Shown one piece after another: positions 5,458-9,285 of a stretch of 9,285 bases of DNA. The stretch is from UBA1151 sp963579925 (GTDB taxonomy: Bacteria; Chloroflexota; Dehalococcoidia; Lucifugimonadales; Lucifugimonadaceae). Position 1 is the first letter of the stretch; every line of letters begins with the position of its first letter. The notes under the pieces were generated by a model. That model did no database searches and had not been told where the DNA came from. It saw only the letters and a list, made by a program, of their open reading frames with translations. The DNA is taken from NCBI GenBank assembly GCA_963579925.1, contig CAUZJA010000109.1, forward strand, positions 1-9,285. Direction: 5' to 3'. The position numbers and the translations under genes are program-made.

Positions 5458-6495
5458 TTAGCTGGTCGCCGCGGCCATCGCCTTCTTCACTGCCAGCAGT
5501 GTGAAGTCGATGTCCTCACTGTCGATGCCGTAGTGCGGCACGAACCGAAGCGACGAGTCGCCAGAGTTCATGTACACGCCCTCTTCGTACATCGCAGCTG
5601 CGAACGGATGCCCCACGCCGGATGGAACGGCAAACCGGACGATGTTGGTCTGAACCGACTCCAGATCAATCTCCACGTCCGGGTACTCCGCCAGCCCTTC
5701 GGCGAGTTTCCGGGCGTTGGCATGATCATCCGCCATGCGGTCGATCATGCTGTTCAACGCCACCACACCAGCGGCAGCCACAACGCCGACCTGGCGCATT
5801 CCGCCACCCAGCATCTTGCGCCACCGATCGGCCTCTTCAATAAATTCTTTGCTTCCGACAAGAACAGAGCCAATTGGGCATGCAAGCCCTTTGGAAAGAC
5901 AGAACGTGATGCTGTCCACGCCCTCAGTCAACTCTGTCGCAGCAACGTTCTGCGCCACCACGGAGTTCCAGATTCGCGCGCCGTCCATGTGAACTTTCAG
6001 CCCAAGACTCGATGCGGCTTCAACCATTACTGCCGTCTCATCTGGGGTAATCGCCGTACCGCCAGCATTGTTCTGGGTGTTCTCAAAGGCGAACACTTTT
6101 ACGGGAGACTTGTGATAATCGCCAGGTTCTCCAGCGGCACGAATAGCGTCCGCAGAGATCGCTCCAGACTTCTCGTTTGGCAGAATGCGCATGGCGATAC
6201 CGCCCAGAACTGACGTTCCGCCCGCCTCGCTGTTGTAGATGTGCGACAGTTCGCCAAGGGCAACGGCGTCACCTCGCTGGCAGTGCGCCAACATCGCAAC
6301 AAGATTGCCCTGTGTGCCAGAAGATACAAACAGCCCGGCCTCTTTGCCCAGCTTCTCCGCTGCCATATCCTGCAATTTGTTTACTGTGGGATCGTCACCG
6401 TAGACATCATCACCCAACTCAGCTTCGGCCATGGCCTTCCGCATCTCGGGTGAAGGATGACTGACTGTATCGCTGCGTAGATCAACTCGAATCAT
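5458..6495 (-). CDS. ltaE: Low-specificity L-threonine aldolase
   Basis: This fold-type I PLP enzyme cleaves L-threonine or L-allo-threonine to glycine and acetaldehyde; its 345 residues are the usual length. The signature motifs are in order: DLRSDTVSHPSPEMRKAM (5-22), GDDVYGDDPTVNKL (28-41), SSGTQGN (58-64, phosphate binding), SHIYNSE with His85 stacking position, HMDGAR (169-174, Asp171 to the pyridine nitrogen), SKGLACPIGS (201-210, Lys202 the Schiff-base lysine) and SSLRFVPHYG with Arg317 for the substrate carboxylate. No key residue is missing. The ATG at 6495 is preceded by AGGTG at a good distance. It is first in a minus-strand operon with the M24 and DUF1330 genes and divergent from the alpha/beta hydrolase gene. 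Confidence 0.93.
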   Translation of the reverse strand: MIRVDLRSDTVSHPSPEMRKAMAEAELGDDVYGDDPTVNKLQDMAAEKLGKEAGLFVSSGTQGNLVAMLAHCQRGDAVALGELSHIYNSEAGGTSVLGGIAMRILPNEKSGAISADAIRAAGEPGDYHKSPVKVFAFENTQNNAGGTAITPDETAVMVEAASSLGLKVHMDGARIWNSVVAQNVAATELTEGVDSITFCLSKGLACPIGSVLVGSKEFIEEADRWRKMLGGGMRQVGVVAAAGVVALNSMIDRMADDHANARKLAEGLAEYPDVEIDLESVQTNIVRFAVPSGVGHPFAAAMYEEGVYMNSGDSSLRFVPHYGIDSEDIDFTLLAVKKAMAAATS

Positions 6496-6520
6496 GGGAA
6501 CACCTGTATTCCTGTTTGGG

Positions 6521-6534
6521 TGGCGTTGGCGCCA
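6521..6534. promoter_or_regulatory. Short palindromes in a divergent intergenic region
   Basis: TGGCG (6521-6525) pairs with CGCCA (6530-6534), and the right part is itself the perfect 8-bp palindrome TGGCGCCA (6527-6534). It lies 26-39 bp upstream of the L-threonine aldolase start in the 108-bp gap to the hydrolase gene, a sensible place for an operator. No regulator is visible in the window. Confidence 0.2.
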
Positions 6535-6603
6535 TTTGCGTGCTGGGCCAGAAATTGGATAATTGGCAATAGCGTAGCGATTCTAGCAATGGAATGAAGG
6601 TTT

Positions 6604-7242
6604 TTGAGACAAACACGGATTGAAATCGGTTTCGGTGATGGTGCAATCGACGGCATTATGTGCGGTCCAGAGGACCAGCGTCCCCCAATGCCGGGCGTAG
6701 TCGTAGCCCATCCACACCCTCTATTGGGAGGCAATGCGGACCACCCCGTTGTGTACGGAATCTGCAGTGAACTCGCTGACCTCGGGATCATGTCGCTCCG
6801 ATTCAACTTCACGATCGGCACGCAGGACACCGAAGGCCTTTTGACTTCAGCAGCGCGTGAACTGGTGCACACCACTCAGGCGATCGGTCAGTGGGACTTC
6901 ATGAGCAGCAAGCGCATCGGCGTGGCCGGATTCTCCTTCGGAGCAGCCTCAATCCTGCGAACGCTGCCGGAGCTTGATCACGTTGCCGCTGTGTCCCTCG
7001 TCGCCCCACCCGTGAACGCCATAACGCGCTCAACACTTGGCGATATGTCGAAACCACGGCAGGTAGTTGTGGGCACAGCCGATAAACTGGTGAACCCGAC
7101 CGAACTCGAGGGCGTGGTCACACAACTCGATAGCTCTATTCAATTCGACACAATTGAAAATGCTGATCACAACTTCAGCCACACTTCTGATCAGGTAGCA
7201 AAGTTATCAGCAGTATTCCTGGCTGAGCAGCTGACCCGTTGA
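6604..7242 (+). CDS. Alpha/beta hydrolase, COG2945-like
   Basis: This 212-residue serine hydrolase has the compact alpha/beta fold. The run VVVAHPHPLLGGNADHPVV (32-50) and LRFNF (65-69) are characteristic of the COG2945 group, whose substrates are not established. A full triad can be read: Ser111 in GFSFGA (109-114), Asp160 in VGTADKLV (156-163) and His189 in NADHNF (186-191). The arginine/glycine-rich loop that usually follows RFNF in this group is shortened and altered here. TTG at 6604 is taken as the start because AAGG precedes it, although at a tight 3 nt, and it gives the family's normal N-terminus; the next ATG (6658) would remove the first strand. It leads a plus-strand cluster with lspA 12 nt downstream. 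Confidence 0.8.
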   Translation: MRQTRIEIGFGDGAIDGIMCGPEDQRPPMPGVVVAHPHPLLGGNADHPVVYGICSELADLGIMSLRFNFTIGTQDTEGLLTSAARELVHTTQAIGQWDFMSSKRIGVAGFSFGAASILRTLPELDHVAAVSLVAPPVNAITRSTLGDMSKPRQVVVGTADKLVNPTELEGVVTQLDSSIQFDTIENADHNFSHTSDQVAKLSAVFLAEQLTR

Positions 7243-7254
7243 GTTTGTGGGAAC

Positions 7255-7995
7255 TTGGGTGAGACTGACGCGTTATCCCTCTCGTATACGCGTAAGATTG
7301 AACCTAACCCGCTAACTGCCCCCACCAAACAGGTAACAACCATCTCCCCTGAAACCTCAAACCAAGCCCCAAACGAACAAGAACAGATATCGCAGGCAGA
7401 ATTTCAGCCGCCGATAGACGCTGAGTTCCCGCCAGAGATCCCGGAGCGCAACTGGTACGGCGACTCCACCGTCTGGCTGGTGCTTACTTTCGCGATTCTT
7501 TCTGACCAGGTCACCAAGGCGATCATTACCTCAAATTTCGCCCGAGGGGAATCGTGGCCCGACGATGGTTTCTTCAGGGCGACCTACGTCCACAACAGCG
7601 GCACAGCATTTGGCCTCTTCCAGGATCAGGGATTTATCCTCACCATCGTCTCGTTCATTGCTGTTGGAGCGCTGATCTTCTTCTTCCGCAACGGCGGGGT
7701 GCAGAGCATCATCGTCCGCATTGCCATCGGAATGATGATCGGTGGCGCAATTGGCAATCTCTTAGATCGAGTGCGCCTGGGATTTGTAGTCGACTTTATA
7801 GACGTTGGACCGTGGCCCGTGTTCAACATGGCGGACTCATTCATCACCGTTGGCATCGCAACCCTAGCCGTCATCACCGTGCTGTTCCCGAACAAACTTT
7901 CCGGCGACCCTGAAGGCGACAGACCCCATGGCGATATGCCTGAGACAGACCCGGCAAGCACGGTCGATCTCCCCTCATCGGAGGATGCAGGATAG
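7255..7995 (+). CDS. lspA: Signal peptidase II (prolipoprotein peptidase) with long hydrophilic extensions
   Basis: This inner-membrane aspartyl protease removes signal peptides from lipid-modified prolipoproteins. Family motifs are all present: SDQVTKAII in helix 1 (83-91), YVHNSGTAFGLF (111-122), GGAIGNLLDRVRLGFVVDFI (163-182) and PVFNMADSFITVG (188-200). The catalytic aspartates are Asp180 and Asp194. Four transmembrane segments can be placed at about 72-92, 127-144, 153-170 and 195-212. At 246 residues it is far longer than the usual 150-170. The excess is an N-terminal hydrophilic, Pro/Glu/Gln-rich stretch of about 68 residues and an acidic tail of about 33. The only canonical start before helix 1 is TTG at 7255, with GGGA weakly placed upstream. 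The frame continues directly from the hydrolase gene, separated by one TGA. Confidence 0.92.
   Translation: MGETDALSLSYTRKIEPNPLTAPTKQVTTISPETSNQAPNEQEQISQAEFQPPIDAEFPPEIPERNWYGDSTVWLVLTFAILSDQVTKAIITSNFARGESWPDDGFFRATYVHNSGTAFGLFQDQGFILTIVSFIAVGALIFFFRNGGVQSIIVRIAIGMMIGGAIGNLLDRVRLGFVVDFIDVGPWPVFNMADSFITVGIATLAVITVLFPNKLSGDPEGDRPHGDMPETDPASTVDLPSSEDAG
7980..7984 (+). promoter_or_regulatory. Shine-Dalgarno GGAGG that points to an ATA start
   Basis: GGAGG inside the lspA 3' end sits exactly 7 nt before ATA at 7992-7994, the optimal distance. The ATG at 7985 directly abuts it and opens only a 13-codon frame. It is the best evidence for where the pseudouridine synthase gene begins. Confidence 0.6.
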
Positions 7996-8915
7996 CCGCC
8001 GCACCGGCCCGAATATTCAAGTTTGATCCAGAAGATCATCCTGACAAACTGCGACTGGACGCGTTTCTGGCCGGCCAGATAACCGAACACAGTCGTGGCG
8101 AAATCCAGGCATGGATTCGCGATGGTCGAGTTGTCGTCGACGGATCAGAATCCACCACCCCATCCCTGCGACTGCGCGACGCCTGCGAAATCTCAGTCGA
8201 TACGCCCGAGGCTGTTTCAGATGCCGCTCGCCCGGCTGATATCCCGATCAACGTCGCGTTTGAAGATGAGCATCTTCTCGTGATCGACAAATCAGCCGGC
8301 CTGACCGTCCACCCTGGCGCCGGGCACGATGACGACACGCTGGTAAACGGCATACTTCATCGCTACCCGGAGATTTCCAGAGTAGGTGAGCCAGACCGTC
8401 CCGGCATAGTCCACAGGTTGGATCGAGACACATCAGGTCTGATGGTGGTGGCACGGACCTCTGAGAGCTACGACCGCCTCTCTGAGATGATCCGCGACCA
8501 TGAAGTGACCCGGATTTACACAGCGCTGGCACTGGGAAACGTGGATCCAAGCGTTGGAATTATTGATGCGCCTATTGGACGGGACAACTGGTTCCCCATG
8601 CGAATGACCGCCACGCGCGATGGCCGCGCTGCACGAACCAGATACGAAGTCATCGAGCAGTACAACACAAGCGCGCTGCTCAAAATCGAATTGGAAACCG
8701 GTCGCACCCACCAGATCCGTGTCCACCTGGAGTCCATCGGCTTCCCCGTAGCTGGTGACCACACATACGGAAAACCTGCATTCGATCTTGCCCATCAATT
8801 CCTCCACGCCGCGCAATTGCGATTTACACACCCCATCACGGGTGACGAAGTCAATGTGGAGAGCGAGTTGCCAGATGCTCTGGTTACAGCGCTTGCATTG
8901 GCGCGCGCTGCCTGA
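7992..8915 (+). CDS. rluD: RluA/RluD-family 23S rRNA pseudouridine synthase, apparent AUA start
   Basis: The enzyme isomerises uridines in 23S rRNA (E. coli RluD acts on helix 69). An N-terminal S4 RNA-binding domain is seen from RLDAFL through SRGEIQAWIRDGRVVVDG (about 20-55). Then follow DIPINVAFEDEHLLVIDKSAGLTVHPGAG, and GIVHRLDRDTSGLMVVA with catalytic Asp144 of HRLD. Near the C-terminus are ETGRTHQIRVHL and VAGDHTYG, all typical. Counted from ATA at 7992 it has 307 residues, the family's normal length. The GTG at 8280 would delete the S4 domain. Between the upstream in-frame stop (7941) and CTG at 8049 there is no ATG, GTG, TTG or CTG, so ATA with the GGAGG 7 nt upstream is the best start. 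It overlaps the lspA TAG as ATAG. RluD is favoured over RluC or RluB only by general resemblance. Confidence 0.88.
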   Translation: MAAAPARIFKFDPEDHPDKLRLDAFLAGQITEHSRGEIQAWIRDGRVVVDGSESTTPSLRLRDACEISVDTPEAVSDAARPADIPINVAFEDEHLLVIDKSAGLTVHPGAGHDDDTLVNGILHRYPEISRVGEPDRPGIVHRLDRDTSGLMVVARTSESYDRLSEMIRDHEVTRIYTALALGNVDPSVGIIDAPIGRDNWFPMRMTATRDGRAARTRYEVIEQYNTSALLKIELETGRTHQIRVHLESIGFPVAGDHTYGKPAFDLAHQFLHAAQLRFTHPITGDEVNVESELPDALVTALALARAA

Positions 8916-8916
8916 T

Positions 8917-8929
8917 CCTGGCGGCCAGG
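8917..8929 (+). terminator. Small GC hairpin just after the rluD stop
   Basis: CCTGG (8917-8921) and CCAGG (8925-8929) flank a CGG loop, two bases after the TGA. There is no T-tract; it runs into the following GTAG palindrome. It is a weak terminator candidate. Confidence 0.3.
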
Positions 8930-9030
8930 TAGCCCCGGGGCTTGCCCCGCCAACGCCGCACACAACGCGCGGTGCCTGATAGAACGCGTTACCACATCCA
9001 CCGTGGGGCCGGGCAAGCCCGGCAGCTACC
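8928..9030. repeat. Inverted pair of GTAG-headed palindromes (REPIN-like)
   Basis: On the plus strand GGTAGC (8928-8933) is followed by the stem CGGGG-CTTG-CCCCG (8936-8949). On the minus strand GGTAGC (9030-9025) is followed by a stem with the same CTTG loop (9023-9008 read downward). The two units agree at most of about 24 positions and face inward. GCCAACG follows the first palindrome (8950-8955 and flank), and its inverse CGTTGGC stands just outside the second (9030-9036). The spacer holds a further inverted pair AACGCG/CGCGTT (8964-8969 and 8985-8990). The whole lies between rluD and gltX. The architecture is that of two REPs in inverted orientation. Confidence 0.68.
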
Positions 9031-9085
9031 GTTGGCGCATTTCCCAATCATCGCAATCAACCTCAAAGTGCGTGCCAAAACTCAC

Positions 9086-9113
9086 GTGAAAATGCCGTCC
9101 ATCGTGCTAATCT
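9086..9113 (+). promoter_or_regulatory. Candidate extended -10 promoter for gltX
   Basis: TGC-TAATCT (9105-9113) fits an extended -10 element, with GTGAAA (9086-9091) 16 nt upstream as a four-of-six -35. Six nt separate the -10 from the gltX ATG, so the predicted transcript would begin at or next to the start codon. Confidence 0.42.
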
Positions 9114-9119
9114 TTTCCC

Positions 9120-9285
9120 ATGCCAGATAACAATTCAGCCTATTCCGGCGGACCCGTGAGGGTCCGTTTCGCGCCGAGCCCCACCGGTGATCTCCACATT
9201 GGCGGCGTACGCACCGCACTCTTCGACTACCTGCTCGCCAAAAACACGGGCGGTCAATTCATCTTGAGACTGGAAGATACCGACC
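9120..9285 (+). CDS. gltX: Glutamyl-tRNA synthetase, N-terminus only, cut by the window edge
   Basis: This class I aminoacyl-tRNA synthetase charges tRNA with glutamate. The 55 residues seen hold VRVRFAPSPTGDLHIGGVRT (13-32), where HIGG (26-29) is the GluRS version of the HIGH ATP-binding motif, then ALFDYLLAK and FILRLEDTD (47-55), both diagnostic of GluRS/GlnRS. The R-T-A-L-F-D pattern favours GluRS. The KMSKS motif lies beyond the edge. ATG at 9120 fits the family N-terminus. No Shine-Dalgarno is present, and the candidate promoter ends 6 nt before it, so the message may be leaderless. A GC-rich hairpin with a GTGA loop covers codons 10-16. Confidence 0.93.
   Translation, partial: MPDNNSAYSGGPVRVRFAPSPTGDLHIGGVRTALFDYLLAKNTGGQFILRLEDTD

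Noticed and set aside
5533..6213. 226-codon plus-strand open frame
   Set aside because: It is antisense to the L-threonine aldolase gene, whose active-site residues are all conserved; its Arg/His-rich composition matches a shadow frame.
9092..9130. 12-codon frame from ATG 9092 overlapping the gltX start
   Set aside because: No ribosome site, and the candidate gltX promoter -10 lies inside it, so a transcript from that promoter would not include its start.
1..9285. CRISPR array, transposase, prophage, toxin-antitoxin or defence genes
   Set aside because: Looked for on both strands; no regularly spaced direct repeats and no matching protein motifs were seen.

Overview
This looks like a stretch of an ordinary bacterial chromosome with moderate-to-high GC, dense intergenic palindromes and frequent non-ATG starts. 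The gene mix (an SsuD-like flavin monooxygenase outside any ssu operon, PLP aldolases, a creatinase-like M24 protein, an lspA-rluD pair close to gltX) would suit a Chloroflexota genome of the SAR202/Dehalococcoidia type. That placement is inference from gene families recalled from memory; no rRNA or marker phylogeny is available in the window.

Layout, left to right. A minus-strand carbon-nitrogen hydrolase runs off the left edge (1-117). A gene-poor but highly structured stretch follows (118-474), then a plus-strand NUDIX hydrolase (475-969) with a 13-bp hairpin over its stop codon. Facing it on the minus strand is a two-gene unit: a D-threonine aldolase/D-serine dehydratase-like PLP enzyme (1397-2497, probable TTG start) followed with zero spacing by a 61-residue two-helix membrane protein (1211-1396). 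A palindrome-rich intergenic region (2498-2790) separates this from a divergent plus-strand SsuD-like flavin-dependent monooxygenase (2791-3888). Convergent to that, on the minus strand, is a three-gene operon in transcription order: L-threonine aldolase (6495-5458), a creatinase-like M24 protein lacking the metallopeptidase ligands (5428-4268), and a DUF1330 protein (4247-3960). Divergent from the operon is a plus-strand cluster: an alpha/beta hydrolase (6604-7242), signal peptidase II lspA (7255-7995) and an RluD-type pseudouridine synthase (7992-8915, apparent AUA start overlapping the lspA stop). After an inverted pair of GTAG-headed palindromes comes the start of gltX (9120 to the right edge), apparently leaderless.

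Functionally, the left two thirds is a set of small-molecule catabolic enzymes acting on hydroxy-amino acids, C-N bonds and possibly sulfonates, with no dedicated regulator or transporter in view. The right third is housekeeping: lipoprotein maturation, rRNA modification and tRNA charging. I see no defence system, prophage, CRISPR array, transposase or tRNA. The points most worth a second look are the AUA start at the lspA/rluD junction, the GTAG-headed REP/REPIN-like elements in three intergenic regions, the ligand-less M24 protein, and the hairpin-rich stretch at 192-406.
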